A stretch of 64,000 nt of DNA from Palleronia pelagia (GCF_900110115.1 NZ_FOCM01000002.1:62001-126000), one strand, 5' to 3'. Positions 33,430 through 43,505 are shown, numbered from the stretch's first letter. Notes: a model not told the origin generated them from the sequence alone. Numbers and translations: made by a program.

Positions 33430-35207
33430 CACAGCGGCCAGATCAGCGGGATGGTCAGGGTGGCCGTGCAGGCCAGAAGCAGGTTCATCGGGATCCCCAC
33501 GCGCAGGTAGTCGGAAAATCGGTAGCCGCCCGGGCCATAGACCAGCATGTTGGTCTGGTATCCGATGGGCGTCGAGAACGCGGCCGAGGCGGCGAACATC
33601 ACCCCCACCACCAGCGCGCGCGGGTCGATGCCCAGCGACGTGCCCAGCTGGATCGCGATGGGCGTCAGGATCACGCCCACCGCGTTGTTCGACACCATCT
33701 CGGTCAGCGTGCTGGCCAGGACGTAGACGCAGAACAGCACCAGCACGGGCGGCAGGTCGGCGAAGAGAGGCGACAGCCAGCCGACCAGCATGGCCACCGC
33801 GCCCGACGCCTCGAGCCCCGCGCCCACGGCGAGCATGGCGAAGATCAGCGCCAGCAGCCGGCCCTCGACGAAGGAAAACGCCTCGTCCGCGTCGATGCAG
33901 CGGGTCAGCAGGACAACGGCGACGGCCATCACGGCCAGCCCGAGGATCGGCGCCACGCCCAGCGCGGCCAGGACGACCACCACCGCCAGCGCGCCCACAG
34001 CATAGGGCGCGCGTTGCCTGCGATACGCTTGGTCGGTCGGTTTCGAGACGTCCACCAGCTCCATGTCCTGGGCCAGCCGGCTGATATCGGCGCCGTTGCC
34101 TTCCAGAAGCAGCGTGTCGCCCACGCGCACGACGACCTCGTCCAGCTGGCGGCCGATATTCTGGTTCCGCCGGTGCACGGCCAGCGGATAGACGCCGTAT
34201 CGGCGGCGCAGGCGCAGCGCGCCCAGGCTGCGCCCGATCATCCGGCAGCCCGGCGTGATCAGGACCTCGACCGTTTCCGTCTCGACCGAGCCCAGCTGGT
34301 CGACGCTGCGCAGGTCGCGGTTCTGCTGGAGACTCAGGAGCTCCGACATCTGGGTGCGCAGCACCACGCGGTCGCCCGCGGCCAGTTCGACGCCGTTCAT
34401 GTCGCGCCGCAGCGAGGCGTCCCCGCGCAGCACGTCGACCACGCGCACGCCCTCGCGCTTGAACAGCTCGACCTCCAGCACCGGGCGGCCGATCAGCCCC
34501 GAGCCTTCGGGGATGGCGAGCTCGGTGAAATACTTCATCTGCCGCCGGTCCGACAGCATGACGCCAAGGCTGTGCCGCTCGGGCAGCAGCCTGCGTCCGA
34601 CCAGCGCCATGAAGGTCCCGCCGATCGCCACCTGCACCAGACCCAGCGGCGCGATCTCGAAGATCGAGAACGGCTCGAGCCCCTGCGCCCGCGCGACGCC
34701 GTCCACCAGCAGGTTGGTCGACGTGCCGATCAGCGTCAGCGTGCCGCCCAGGATCGCGGCATAGCTGAGCGGGATCAGGATCTTGGACGGCGCCACGCCC
34801 AGGCGCTTCGACAGCTGCACGAAGACCGGGATCATCACCACGACCACGGGCGTGTTGTTCATGAAGGCCGACCCGAGCGCGACCGCGATAAGCAGCAGGA
34901 TCAAAACGGTCCGCGGGTTGTCCTCGGCCCGCGCATCGGCCAGTTCCGTCAGGGCCTGCAACGCCCCCGTCCGCACCAGCCCGCCCATGATCAGGAACAT
35001 CGCCGCGATTGTCCAGGGCGCGGGGTTCGACAACACCTCGAGCGCGGCCTCGTAGGGCAGAAGGCCCAGCGCGAACATGATCGCGGCGCCCGAGATGGCG
35101 ACGACCTCGGTCGGATAGGTCTCGCGCGCGAACAGCACGAACATCACGATCACGACGGCGAAGGCCAGAATTGCCTGGATGGCCGGATCGAGCGGAAGTG
35201 TGAGCAT
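33429..35207 (-). CDS. SLC13-family permease with two TrkA-C domains
   Basis: 592-residue anion symporter of the SLC13/DASS (CitMHS-like) group. N-terminal spans include FLIMGGLVRTGAL and FMNNTPVVVVMIP (the SNT-type substrate loop is LIGTSTNLLVDG). Two RCK-C/TrkA-C domains occupy about residues 205-375 (GSGLIGRPVLEVELFKREGV and GCRMIGRSLGALRLRRRYGV), then the second half with STLTEMVSNNAVGVIL. Known relatives carry sulfate, dicarboxylates or citrate with sodium. Upstream of the lipoprotein gene in one operon. Confidence 0.88.
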   Translation of the reverse strand: MLTLPLDPAIQAILAFAVVIVMFVLFARETYPTEVVAISGAAIMFALGLLPYEAALEVLSNPAPWTIAAMFLIMGGLVRTGALQALTELADARAEDNPRTVLILLLIAVALGSAFMNNTPVVVVMIPVFVQLSKRLGVAPSKILIPLSYAAILGGTLTLIGTSTNLLVDGVARAQGLEPFSIFEIAPLGLVQVAIGGTFMALVGRRLLPERHSLGVMLSDRRQMKYFTELAIPEGSGLIGRPVLEVELFKREGVRVVDVLRGDASLRRDMNGVELAAGDRVVLRTQMSELLSLQQNRDLRSVDQLGSVETETVEVLITPGCRMIGRSLGALRLRRRYGVYPLAVHRRNQNIGRQLDEVVVRVGDTLLLEGNGADISRLAQDMELVDVSKPTDQAYRRQRAPYAVGALAVVVVLAALGVAPILGLAVMAVAVVLLTRCIDADEAFSFVEGRLLALIFAMLAVGAGLEASGAVAMLVGWLSPLFADLPPVLVLFCVYVLASTLTEMVSNNAVGVILTPIAIQLGTSLGIDPRALVVGVMFAASAAFSTPIGYQTNMLVYGPGGYRFSDYLRVGIPMNLLLACTATLTIPLIWPL

Positions 35208-35277
35208 CGGGGGCCAGGGCTTTGCGCTAGGGGCGTCGCGTCACGTTACGCGGGCCGCACGCCGGGGTGCAAGCGGG

Positions 35278-37047
35278 CTATTTCCGCTCGACCTGGAGCG
35301 AGTGAAGTCGCGCGTAAAGCCCTGCCTCGGCAAGCAGATCGTCGTGCGTCCCCGTCTCGACCACGCGGCCCGCGTCCATGACCACGATCCGGTCGGCGGC
35401 GGTGATCGTGGACAGCCGGTGCGCGATTACCAGGACGGTGCGGCCCTGTGACAGCGACTGAATCGCCTTCTGGACCTTCTTCTCGACCACGGTGTCCAGC
35501 GCCGATGTCGCCTCGTCCAGAAGCAGGATGGGTGTATCGCGCAGAAGCGCCCGCGCGATGACCACGCGTTGCCGCTGCCCCCCCGAAAGGGCCGATCCGC
35601 GCGGCCCGGCGGGGGTGTCCAGCCCCTGCGGCAAGGTGTCGAGGAAATCGGTGACGAAGGCCGCGTCCAGCGCCGCCTGCAACGCGTCGTCGGACACGTC
35701 GGTGCGGCCCAGCAGGATGTTCTCGCGGATGGTTTCGTCGAACAGGATCGCGTCCTGCGTCACCACCGAAATCATGGACCGCAGGCCGCCGACCTCCATG
35801 TCGCGGATATCCATCCCGCCGATCGTGACTTGGCCCGATTGGGGCTCGGCCAGGCGGGTGAGCACGTTGAAGACTGTGCTTTTGCCCGCGCCCGATGGCC
35901 CCACGAGCGCGGTGGTCGACCCGTCTTCGGCCGTGAACGCGGCGCCGCGCAGCACGTCGGTGTCGCCGTAGGACAGCGCGACGTCGTGGAACCGGATGGT
36001 GGTGTCCGGCAGGTCGGGACGTTTCGCCGTGGCGCCGGGCGCCTCCACGGTAGGTGTCGTGTCGAACAGCTGGAACACCCGTTCCAGGCTGGCGGCCGCG
36101 CGCTGCCAGGTGCCCGCGAGCGACCCCAGGCGGCGCAGCGGCTGGAACGCCAATGTCATGGCCGAGAAGAAGGACATGAAATCGCCCACGGTCTTCTCGC
36201 CGTCGATGATGTCCTGCCCGCCGTAGACGAGGACGCAGAAGAACCCGAGCCCGACCGCGATGTCGATGAGCCCCGGAAGCGTGGCGGCGCCCGCGGCCGT
36301 CTTGACCTGCGCGCGGACGAAATCGCCCGTGAGCTTGGTGAAGCGGCGCGTCTGGTAGGCCTCCAGCGCGTTCAGCTTGACCGGCGTGATGCCATGGAAC
36401 ACCTCATCCAGCCGGGTGGTCCGGTCGGCGGTGATGTCGCGCAACCGCGCGCTTTTGCGGCGCAGATACCTTTGCAGCAAAATGTTCGGCAGGATCAGAA
36501 GCGGCGTGCCGACCATCGCGACCACCGTCCAGACCGGATCGATCAGCAACGCGACCACGAACAGCGACACGAGGCTGATGACGTCGCGGCCCGCCCCAAG
36601 GATCAGCGCCTGCCACAGCCCCTGGGTCTGTTCGGCGTCCGAGATCACGCGGCTGATCATCGTGCCCGGCGGCATCTTCTGGAAGAAGGCATTGTCGAGC
36701 GTCAGGACATGGCCCAGCAGGTCGTCCTGCATCTTGGTCGAGGTCAGGATCGCCACCCGGGTCATGATGACCTTCTGCGCCACGCCCGTCACGGCGCGCA
36801 GCACGAACAGCCCCATGATCCCGAGGCCGACCCAGACGATCGCATCCTCGCGGCCCGCGACGAAGACCAGGTCGAAGACCGGCTTCAGCATGTAGGACAG
36901 CGCGCCCAGCGTGCTGCCCTCGATCGTCATCAGGATCGCGGCGAGGATCACCATGCGCGTATGCGGCCGCAGGTAATCGCGCCAGAAGCGGGCGAACATG
37001 GCGCGGTCGCTGTAGGGCGAATTGGTGCGGCGGCTGGCCCGGCTCAC
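35278..37047 (-). CDS. ABC exporter, fused permease-ATPase (MsbA/lipid A type)
   Basis: 589-residue half-transporter: six-span ABC type I exporter domain (residues 20-310) then an ATPase domain with Walker A GPSGAGKST, signature LSGGQRQR, Walker B ILLLDEATSALD and the H-loop IAHRLST. It forms a homodimer. Similar proteins flip lipids or export peptides; the substrate is unknown. It starts with GTG, preceded by AAGGGA. Separated from the SLC13 gene by 70 bases and from the pao operon end by a strong terminator. Confidence 0.9.
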   Translation of the reverse strand: MSRASRRTNSPYSDRAMFARFWRDYLRPHTRMVILAAILMTIEGSTLGALSYMLKPVFDLVFVAGREDAIVWVGLGIMGLFVLRAVTGVAQKVIMTRVAILTSTKMQDDLLGHVLTLDNAFFQKMPPGTMISRVISDAEQTQGLWQALILGAGRDVISLVSLFVVALLIDPVWTVVAMVGTPLLILPNILLQRYLRRKSARLRDITADRTTRLDEVFHGITPVKLNALEAYQTRRFTKLTGDFVRAQVKTAAGAATLPGLIDIAVGLGFFCVLVYGGQDIIDGEKTVGDFMSFFSAMTLAFQPLRRLGSLAGTWQRAAASLERVFQLFDTTPTVEAPGATAKRPDLPDTTIRFHDVALSYGDTDVLRGAAFTAEDGSTTALVGPSGAGKSTVFNVLTRLAEPQSGQVTIGGMDIRDMEVGGLRSMISVVTQDAILFDETIRENILLGRTDVSDDALQAALDAAFVTDFLDTLPQGLDTPAGPRGSALSGGQRQRVVIARALLRDTPILLLDEATSALDTVVEKKVQKAIQSLSQGRTVLVIAHRLSTITAADRIVVMDAGRVVETGTHDDLLAEAGLYARLHSLQVERK

Positions 37048-37150
37048 GCGTGGTCCCTTGCTTGCAGGCGGTCGGCGCTGTCTAGCCGCTTTGCCGCGGG
37101 GCGTCCACCGGACCGAGGCACCACCCGTCCAAAGGGATCGCAGGGCACAG

Positions 37151-37184
37151 AAAAAAGCGGGCCGCCCGATCGGCGGGCGGCCCG
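37151..37184 (-). terminator. Rho-independent terminator of the pao operon
   Basis: On the minus strand an 11-bp GC-rich stem (37158-37184, arms GGGCCGCCCG/CGGGCGGCCC plus a closing C-G) with a 5-base loop is followed by GC and TTTTTT (37156-37151). It lies 9 bases after the paoC stop. This is the clearest intrinsic terminator in the window because it has a U-tract. Confidence 0.85.
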
Positions 37185-37192
37185 GTCATGGC

Positions 37193-39370
37193 TCAGGGCA
37201 GGTGAGGGAAGATCCGGTCGGGCGTCGCCGGATAGTCGTACACCCTCACACCGCACGCATTGTAGATCGCGTTGGTCACGGCAGCCCCGGCGCCCGAAAG
37301 CCCCAGCTCGCCGATGCCCTTGGCCTGGATCGGGCTCGATGCGTCGTCGCGTTCGTCGATGAACATCACCTCGAGGTCACCCACGTCCAGGTTCACCGGC
37401 ACGTGGTACTCGGCCAGGTCGTTGTTCACCACGTGGCCCGTACGCGGATCGTGCTCGATCGCCTCGGTCAGCGCGGTGCCGATGCCCCAGATCTGCCCGC
37501 CCCAGACCTGGCTGGTCGCGGTCTGGTGGTTGAGGATCCGTCCGGCCGCCATGGCCGCCAGCATCCGGCGCACGCGCACCTCGCCCGTCACCGCGTTCAC
37601 GGCGACCTCGGCGAAATGCGCACCGTAGCCGGCCTGGTGGAAGTCCTCGTCGGTCTGGCCCGGCTCGATATGGCCTTCTTCGGTGATCGGCGCGTCCATC
37701 AGCTCGGCCAGCGGGCGGCGGTTGTTGCCACCGGTGGCGACGCCGTCCTGCAACCGCAGTGCCTCGACATCGCAGCCCAGCCGCTCGGCCAGCTTGCGCC
37801 GGATCGCCTTGGCGCCCAGGAACACCGATGAGCCCGCCGAGGCCGCGCCCCAGGAACCGCCCGAGCCCGAGCTTTTCGGCAGGTCCGTATCGCCCAGCTC
37901 GACGGTCACCTTCTGCGGATCGAGGCCCAGCATCTCGGCCGCGATCTGGCCGAGAATGGCGTAGGTGCCCGTTCCGATATCGGTCATGTCGGTCTGCACC
38001 AGCGCCGTTCCGTCGGGGTTGAGCGTCACGTTGGCGCGGCTTTCCATCAGGATGTTGGTGCGCGCGGCCGAGGCGACGCCCATGCCGATATACCACTCGC
38101 CCTCGCGCCGCGTGCCGGCCTTCTGCCGCTTGTCCCAGCCGAACGCCTTGGCGCCTTCGGTCAGCGCCTCGGCCAGCGAACGGGCAGAGTATTGCACGCC
38201 GGTCTCGGGGTGCTTCTCGGGGATGTTGCGCAACCGCAGCTCGATCGGGTCGATGCCCGATTTCTCGGCCAGCTCATCCATGGCGTTTTCCAGCGCGAGC
38301 ATGCCCACGGCCTCGCCTGGCGCGCGCACGGACCCCGACGCGGGGCGGTTCAGGATCGCCACGTGCTGGCCGTAACGGCGGTTCTCGCCGCCGTAGAGGA
38401 AGTGGGTCGCCAGGTCGACGGGTTCGGCCATGGGTTCGTCGGGCAGGTTCGACTGCCAGTTCTCCTGCCCCAGGCCCAGCAGTTTGCCGTCCTTGTCGGC
38501 GGCCAGACGCAGGCGCTGCCGCGTCGCGGTGCGCAGGACGATCATCTCGAACACGTTGTTGCGGCTCAGGACCACCCGGACGGGCCGGCCCAGCGCCTTG
38601 GCCGCGACCGCGGCGCCGACGCAATCGGGCGACATGCCCAGCTTGGAGCCGAAGCCGCCGCCCACATAGGGTGCCAGCAGGCGCACGTTTTTCGCGTCGA
38701 TGCCCAGCGAATCCGCCACCTCGTCGCGGTTGTAGCCCAGCATCTGCAACGACCCGTGCAGCGTCAGCTTGTCGCCGTCCCACTCGGCCAGCGCCGCGTG
38801 CGGCTCCATCGCGGCCGAGTTGTGGGGCTTGGTCGTGTACATGCTGTCGACGGTGAAGGTCGCGTCGGACATGGCCTGGTCCAGGTCGCCCTGGTCGGGC
38901 TTGTCGCTGTCGGGCCAGTCGCTCACGCCGTCGAAATCGCAAACGGCGTCGTCGTCCTCGGTGTAGTCGACCTTCAGCACGGCGGCGATGTCGCGCGCCT
39001 GCTCGAAGGTCTCGGCCACGACGACGGCGATGGGCTGCCCGAGATACAGGATCTTGTCGCCCATCTGCGCCGGGTTGGTGCCCATGGTGCCCTGTGCCGC
39101 GTTGCGCACCATCTTGTCGGTGAACACGCCCAGATAGCCCGGCATGTCCTCGACCGACGCGGTGTCGACGGCGTAGGTACCCTTGGTGATGGCGGCGCGG
39201 ACCATCACGCCGGTCGCCATGCCCTCGGCCTTGTACTCGGCGGCGTAGGGCGCGCGGCCCGTCACCTTCAGCGGGCCTTCGGGACGCGGCATCGGCACGC
39301 TCAGCACGCCCTGTCCGGTTTCGTCCAGAAGGTGCGGCTGCACCTGGTCCATCTTCAGATGTTCGGTCAT
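37193..39370 (-). CDS. paoC: Aldehyde/xanthine oxidoreductase molybdenum-binding subunit (PaoC-like)
   Basis: 725-residue large subunit of a xanthine-oxidase-family enzyme that oxidises aldehydes at a molybdenum cofactor. [16 protein letters not shown] opens the first domain, [11 protein letters not shown] binds the cofactor and the catalytic Glu is E688 in [12 protein letters not shown], matching E. coli PaoC in position and length. Coupled to the FAD subunit by a 4-base overlap. No XdhC/PaoD-type insertion chaperone lies beside it, so one must be supplied from elsewhere. Confidence 0.9.
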   Translation of the reverse strand: MTEHLKMDQVQPHLLDETGQGVLSVPMPRPEGPLKVTGRAPYAAEYKAEGMATGVMVRAAITKGTYAVDTASVEDMPGYLGVFTDKMVRNAAQGTMGTNPAQMGDKILYLGQPIAVVVAETFEQARDIAAVLKVDYTEDDDAVCDFDGVSDWPDSDKPDQGDLDQAMSDATFTVDSMYTTKPHNSAAMEPHAALAEWDGDKLTLHGSLQMLGYNRDEVADSLGIDAKNVRLLAPYVGGGFGSKLGMSPDCVGAAVAAKALGRPVRVVLSRNNVFEMIVLRTATRQRLRLAADKDGKLLGLGQENWQSNLPDEPMAEPVDLATHFLYGGENRRYGQHVAILNRPASGSVRAPGEAVGMLALENAMDELAEKSGIDPIELRLRNIPEKHPETGVQYSARSLAEALTEGAKAFGWDKRQKAGTRREGEWYIGMGVASAARTNILMESRANVTLNPDGTALVQTDMTDIGTGTYAILGQIAAEMLGLDPQKVTVELGDTDLPKSSGSGGSWGAASAGSSVFLGAKAIRRKLAERLGCDVEALRLQDGVATGGNNRRPLAELMDAPITEEGHIEPGQTDEDFHQAGYGAHFAEVAVNAVTGEVRVRRMLAAMAAGRILNHQTATSQVWGGQIWGIGTALTEAIEHDPRTGHVVNNDLAEYHVPVNLDVGDLEVMFIDERDDASSPIQAKGIGELGLSGAGAAVTNAIYNACGVRVYDYPATPDRIFPHLP

Positions 39371-40338
39371 TGGGTCACCCCCGTCAGCTCGGCCAGCACC
39401 GCTTTCAGCGTGCGGCGGGCGAGCGGTATCTTGAAATCGTTCTCGCCGAAGCCCTGCGCGTCCTGCAGAAGGACATCGGCGGCCTTGTCGAAAAGCGCAT
39501 CGGACGGTGCTTCGCCCACCAGGACGTCCTCGACCGCGCCGTCGCGCCAGGGGCGCGGCGCCAGGCCGCCGAAGGCCAGCGCGGCCTCGGTGATCTTGCC
39601 GTCCTCGACATCGACGATCCCCGCGACGCTGACCAGAGCGAAGGCATAGGACGAGCGGTCCCGCACCTTGCGGTAGGTCTGCTTGCCCTTGGGGGGCTGC
39701 GGCAGGTGCACGGCCGTGATCAGGTCGCCGGCCTCGAGCACGGTTTCCTTGGACGGGTCATCGCCCGGCAGGACGTACATCTCGTCGAGGGTCAGCATCT
39801 CGGTCCCACGATTGGGACTTTCGATTTCGACCCGCGCGTCCAGCGCCCGCATGGCCACCGCCATGTCCGAGGGGTGCGTGGCGATACAGTTTGGCGACGT
39901 TCCCAGCACGGCAAGGATCCGGTTGATCCCCTCCTTTGCCGGGCAGCCGCTGCCCGGCGCGCGCTTGTTGCAGGGCTGCGTCGTGTCGTAGAAATACGGG
40001 CACCGCGTGCGTTGCAGCAGGTTGCCGCCCGTCGTCGCCTTGTTGCGTAGCTGCCCCGACGCACCGGCCAGCAGCGCACGGCTCAACACCGGGTAGTCGC
40101 GGCGCACCGTGTCATGGGCGGCGAGGTCCGAATTTGTGACCAGCGCGCCGATGCGCAGCGAATGGGCGGATTGCTCGATCTCGGTCATTTCCAGACGGGT
40201 CACGTCCACCAGCTTGGGCGGCGTTTCGATCTGGTGCTTCATGAGGTCGATCAGGTTGGTGCCGCCGGCGATGATGCGCCCGGCGGTGTCCTGTGCGTCG
40301 GCGATGCCCGACGCGCGTACGTAGTCGAAGCTTTTCAT
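39367..40338 (-). CDS. paoB: FAD-binding subunit with extra 4Fe-4S insertion (PaoB-like)
   Basis: 323-residue FAD subunit of the CO dehydrogenase flavoprotein family. [19 protein letters not shown] binds FAD. An insertion after [15 protein letters not shown] carries four cysteines, C113, C123, C132 and C151, in the arrangement that holds the additional [4Fe-4S] cluster in E. coli PaoB. This makes the Pao-type assignment firmer than a generic xanthine dehydrogenase call. The ATG at 40338 overlaps the paoA stop by 4 bases; a longer upstream frame is rejected. Confidence 0.9.
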   Translation of the reverse strand: MKSFDYVRASGIADAQDTAGRIIAGGTNLIDLMKHQIETPPKLVDVTRLEMTEIEQSAHSLRIGALVTNSDLAAHDTVRRDYPVLSRALLAGASGQLRNKATTGGNLLQRTRCPYFYDTTQPCNKRAPGSGCPAKEGINRILAVLGTSPNCIATHPSDMAVAMRALDARVEIESPNRGTEMLTLDEMYVLPGDDPSKETVLEAGDLITAVHLPQPPKGKQTYRKVRDRSSYAFALVSVAGIVDVEDGKITEAALAFGGLAPRPWRDGAVEDVLVGEAPSDALFDKAADVLLQDAQGFGENDFKIPLARRTLKAVLAELTGVTQ

Positions 40339-40865
40339 TCCGCGGCCTTTCTTGTGGTCAGACCCTCTTCTTCGGCGCTTTCCTCGATGGCCTTGCAGAT
40401 GCCGGGATAGGCCGAGCAGCGGCAGAGGTTCCCGCTCATCCGTTCCTTGATCTCGGCGGTGGAGAAGTTGGGCTCGGCGGTCAGATCGTCGCTGACATGC
40501 GACGGCCAGCCCTTGTTGAACTCGTCGTACATGCCCTTCGCGGACATGATCTGACCGGGCGTGCAATAGCCGCACTGGTAGCCGTCGTTGCGCACGAAGG
40601 CGGCCTGGAGCGGCGACAGGTTGCCCGGGTCGCCCAGGCCCTCGATGGTGGTGATCTCGTCTCCGTCATGCATGACGGCCAGCGACAGGCAGCCGTTGAT
40701 GCGGCGGCCGTTGACCAGCATCGTGCAGGCGCCGCACTGGCCGTGATCGCAGCCCTTCTTCGAGCCGGTGAGGTCGAGGTGATGGCGCATGACGTCGAGC
40801 AGCGTGGTGCGCGGATCAATATCGACCTCGCGCGCCGCACCGTTCACGGTGAGGGTGATTTGCAT
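40335..40865 (-). CDS. paoA: 2Fe-2S subunit of aldehyde oxidoreductase (PaoA-like)
   Basis: 176-residue small subunit with two [2Fe-2S] clusters: N-terminal plant-ferredoxin type with C39, C44, C47 and C59, and C-terminal type with C98, C101, C148 and C150. E. coli PaoA has a Tat leader that sends the complex to the periplasm; here the ATG at 40865 starts directly at the ferredoxin domain and even the 10-residue upstream in-frame extension lacks twin arginines, so the enzyme should be cytoplasmic. The ribosome-binding site lies inside a hairpin. Confidence 0.9.
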   Translation of the reverse strand: MQITLTVNGAAREVDIDPRTTLLDVMRHHLDLTGSKKGCDHGQCGACTMLVNGRRINGCLSLAVMHDGDEITTIEGLGDPGNLSPLQAAFVRNDGYQCGYCTPGQIMSAKGMYDEFNKGWPSHVSDDLTAEPNFSTAEIKERMSGNLCRCSAYPGICKAIEESAEEEGLTTRKAAE

Positions 40866-40868
40866 GGG

Positions 40869-40904
40869 GGCCCCTTTTGCGTTGGATGCTTGCAACCAAA
40901 AGGG
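40869..40904 (-). promoter_or_regulatory. Leader hairpin covering the paoA ribosome-binding site
   Basis: On the minus strand CCCTTTTG (40904-40897) pairs with CAAAAGGG (40879-40872), and the inner GTTG pairs with CAAC with a single bulged base, giving a 12-bp stem around an 8-base loop. The 3' arm contains AAAAGGGG, the Shine-Dalgarno sequence of paoA. Folding would hide it from the ribosome. It may equally serve as a terminator for the upstream dehydrogenase gene. Confidence 0.55.
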
Positions 40905-40950
40905 TCCTTGCGCCGGGTTGGTTCCTCAGAAGCCCGGACAGGCGGCAAGT

Positions 40951-41886
40951 TCAATCGTGAAACGGCTCGACCACGATGCGCCTGCCCAGCATGAAGGCGT
41001 CGGCCACGTGAATCAGCGGCGCGGGGTCCACGTCGCTTTGCGCCGTCTCGATCAGCTCGGCGAAGCGGTGGTAGAGCGCGGGGTATTCTCCCGGCCCCTC
41101 GACCGGCTGTTCGGTCCCGTCGATCAGCAGCCGGGCGCCTCCGTCGACGAGGCGCAGCTCGCCCGCATCGGTGTCGACGGTGATCTCCCAGACCTCGCCG
41201 TCCTCCTCGCGCCAGTCGAAGCCCGCGCTGGCGTCGATTCCGCCGGGCCCGGCGAAGCGCAGGTCGGCGGCGATGGGCGTCTCGCGGTTCTCGGGGAAGT
41301 GCAGATCGGCCCCCGAAAGGTGCAGCGGGTGCGGCAGGATCTCGGTCATGATGCTCAGCGCGTTGATGCCCGGGTCGAACACGCCCAGACCGCCCGCCTG
41401 CCAGATCCAGTCCTGCCCCGGGTGCCACTTGCGCACGTCCTCGCGCCAGTCGATGCGCAGGCGGGTGATCTGACGGTCCCGCAGCCACGCGCGGGCGGCC
41501 GCGACGCCATCGGCGCAGCGCGAATGCCAGGTGGCGTGCAGGGTGACCCCGCGCGCGCGGGCCAGCCGGTCGAGCTTGAAGACTTCGGCCACCGTGGCGC
41601 CGGGCGGCTTTTCCAGCATGACATGGCGCCCGGCGGCCAGCGCGGCGGTCGCGGCCGCGAAACGGGGCAGCGGCGGCATGCAGAGCGACAGCGCCGGGAT
41701 GTCCGGCCGCGCGCCCAGCAGATCCTCGACCGTCTCGAAATTCTCGACACCTTCGACGCCGCCCGAACGGCTGACCGTTGCGGCAAGCGTGAACCGGTCG
41801 TCGGCGGCGATGGCCGGGATGTGCTGGTCGCGGGCGATCTTGCCGACGCCGACGATGGCGATGGGCATGGCGGCTGTGTCGGTCAT
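40951..41886 (-). CDS. Gfo/Idh/MocA oxidoreductase, D-galactose 1-dehydrogenase-like
   Basis: 311-residue NAD(P)-dependent sugar dehydrogenase. The Rossmann start is PIAIVGVGKIARDQHIPAI, EKPPGATVAEV is the family EKP motif, and HATWHSRCADGV, DWREDVRKWHPGQDWIW and GGLGVFDPGINALSI are typical of D-galactose/L-arabinose 1-dehydrogenases. Those enzymes make the aldonolactone, first step of the De Ley-Doudoroff route. GGAAGG lies 7 bases before the ATG. No lactonase or dehydratase gene is adjacent. It lies 85 bases upstream of paoA and 60 bases after the ABC permease. Confidence 0.8.
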   Translation of the reverse strand: MTDTAAMPIAIVGVGKIARDQHIPAIAADDRFTLAATVSRSGGVEGVENFETVEDLLGARPDIPALSLCMPPLPRFAAATAALAAGRHVMLEKPPGATVAEVFKLDRLARARGVTLHATWHSRCADGVAAARAWLRDRQITRLRIDWREDVRKWHPGQDWIWQAGGLGVFDPGINALSIMTEILPHPLHLSGADLHFPENRETPIAADLRFAGPGGIDASAGFDWREEDGEVWEITVDTDAGELRLVDGGARLLIDGTEQPVEGPGEYPALYHRFAELIETAQSDVDPAPLIHVADAFMLGRRIVVEPFHD

Positions 41887-41946
41887 GGGGCGGCCTTCCG
41901 GTGTTGCGGCGCCGCCAACCTGTCGGACGCGCGCCCGGCCCGCAAG

Positions 41947-42705
41947 TCAGACCGTGCGGTCGGCCCAGCCCGCGAAGATCCGCTCGAGCGCGACGACGAT
42001 GTAGTAGAGAACGATGCCCAGGAAGGCCAAGGCGATCAGCACCGCGAACATCAGCGGGTAGTCCGAGTTCGTCTTGCCGGAATCGAACAGCGCGCCCAGC
42101 CCGCGCCCGTGGGGCGACACGATCTCCATCAGGTTGGTGCCGATGAAGGCCAGCGTGACCGAGACTTTCAGCGCGCCGAAAAACTCGGGCAGCGTCTTGG
42201 GCAGGGCGATCTTCCAGAAGATCGTGGCCTGCGACGCGCCCAGCGACCGCAGGATGTCGCGGTATTCAGGCTCCAGCGTCGACAGGCCGATACTGACCGA
42301 CACCGCAATGGGAAAGAAGCTGATCATGAAGGCGATCAGGACGGTGTTGAAATCGTGCCATCCCACGAACATCAGCGCCACGATCGGCACGACGGTGGCC
42401 TTCGGGACCGCGTTGAACCCCACAAGCAGGGGGTAGAGCGCGTCGCGCATGGTGCGCGAGAAGCCCATGATCATGCCCAGCGCCACGCCGAAAACCACCG
42501 CCAGCAGCAGGCCGACCACCGTGCGCCACAGCGTCTGCCATCCCATTTCCAGGAACAGGCCCCAGTAGCGCTGGAAGGCCGGGATCAGGTCCGACGGCGA
42601 CGCCATCTTGTAGTTGGGCCAGCCCATGACCCAGACCAGAAGCTCCCACAGCGCGAGGAACACGACCATGGCCGCCAGCGGCACGAGGATCTTGCGCGCG
42701 CTCAT
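41947..42705 (-). CDS. ABC transporter permease (SsuC/TauC-type)
   Basis: 252-residue inner-membrane permease with six predicted spans and the EAA-type loop EYRDILRSLGASQATIFWKIALP near residues 150-172. It belongs to the BPD_transp_1 group that serves nitrate, taurine, sulfonate and pyrimidine importers. The ATG overlaps the ATPase gene stop by 4 bases. Third gene of a binding protein-ATPase-permease operon. Confidence 0.9.
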   Translation of the reverse strand: MSARKILVPLAAMVVFLALWELLVWVMGWPNYKMASPSDLIPAFQRYWGLFLEMGWQTLWRTVVGLLLAVVFGVALGMIMGFSRTMRDALYPLLVGFNAVPKATVVPIVALMFVGWHDFNTVLIAFMISFFPIAVSVSIGLSTLEPEYRDILRSLGASQATIFWKIALPKTLPEFFGALKVSVTLAFIGTNLMEIVSPHGRGLGALFDSGKTNSDYPLMFAVLIALAFLGIVLYYIVVALERIFAGWADRTV

Positions 42706-43505
42706 TCCGCGGCCTGCGCGGCGGGCGCACGTCCCTGCGCGATCTCGATCTGGTGGCGCAGGGTATTCAGCATCTCGGCGGCCTCGGGGGTGTAGAGGTG
42801 GTCGAGCGTGCGGCGCCCGGTATCGGGCACCTCGAGCGTGAACTGCGTGCGCGCCGGACGCCCCGACAGCACCACGACCCGGTCGGCCAGAAAGATCGAC
42901 TCGCGCAGGTCGTGGGTGATCAGCACGCCGGTGAAGGGCTCTTCCTCCTTCACGCGGTGCATGGTCTGCCACAGGTCCTCGCGCGTGAAAGCGTCCAGCG
43001 CGCCGAAGGGCTCGTCCAGGATCAGGACCTCGGGCTGGTGGATCAGCGCGCGGCAGAGCGAGGCGCGCTGCTTCATGCCCCCCGACAGCTCGGACGGGCG
43101 CTTGTTCTCGAACCCTTCCAGCCCCACCAGCGCCAGCAGGCGGCGGGCGCGGGCCTCGCGCTCGGGCTTGCTCAGCTTGGTGGGCACGATCTCGAGCGGC
43201 AGCAGCACGTTGTCGAGGATGCTGCGCCACTCCAGCAGCACGGGATTCTGGAACGCCATGCCCACGTTCGATCGCGGGCCGGTGACGGGCGCGCCATGGA
43301 CGCGCACCGCGCCTTCGTCCGGGATCATCAGCCCGGCCACCAGCCGGGTCAGCGTGGACTTGCCGCAGCCGGACGGACCGACCACGGCGACGAACCCGCC
43401 CTCGGGCACCGACAGGTCGAGCCCGTCGAGCACCTTGAGCGGACCCGAGGCGGTGCGGAAGGTGTGCCGCACGCCCCGGATGTCGATGAGCGGATCGTCG
43501 GTCAC
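42702..43505 (-). CDS. ABC transporter ATP-binding protein (SsuB/TauB-type)
   Basis: 267-residue ATPase with Walker A GPSGCGKST, signature LSGGMKQRASL, Walker B VLILDEPFGALD and the H-loop ITHDLRESIFLADRVVV. The sequence is typical of the nitrate/taurine/pyrimidine ATPase group. It has an Ala-rich C-terminal tail (APAAQAAE). Starts 4 bases after the binding-protein gene stop and is coupled to the permease gene. Confidence 0.92.
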   Translation of the reverse strand: MTDDPLIDIRGVRHTFRTASGPLKVLDGLDLSVPEGGFVAVVGPSGCGKSTLTRLVAGLMIPDEGAVRVHGAPVTGPRSNVGMAFQNPVLLEWRSILDNVLLPLEIVPTKLSKPEREARARRLLALVGLEGFENKRPSELSGGMKQRASLCRALIHQPEVLILDEPFGALDAFTREDLWQTMHRVKEEEPFTGVLITHDLRESIFLADRVVVLSGRPARTQFTLEVPDTGRRTLDHLYTPEAAEMLNTLRHQIEIAQGRAPAAQAAE

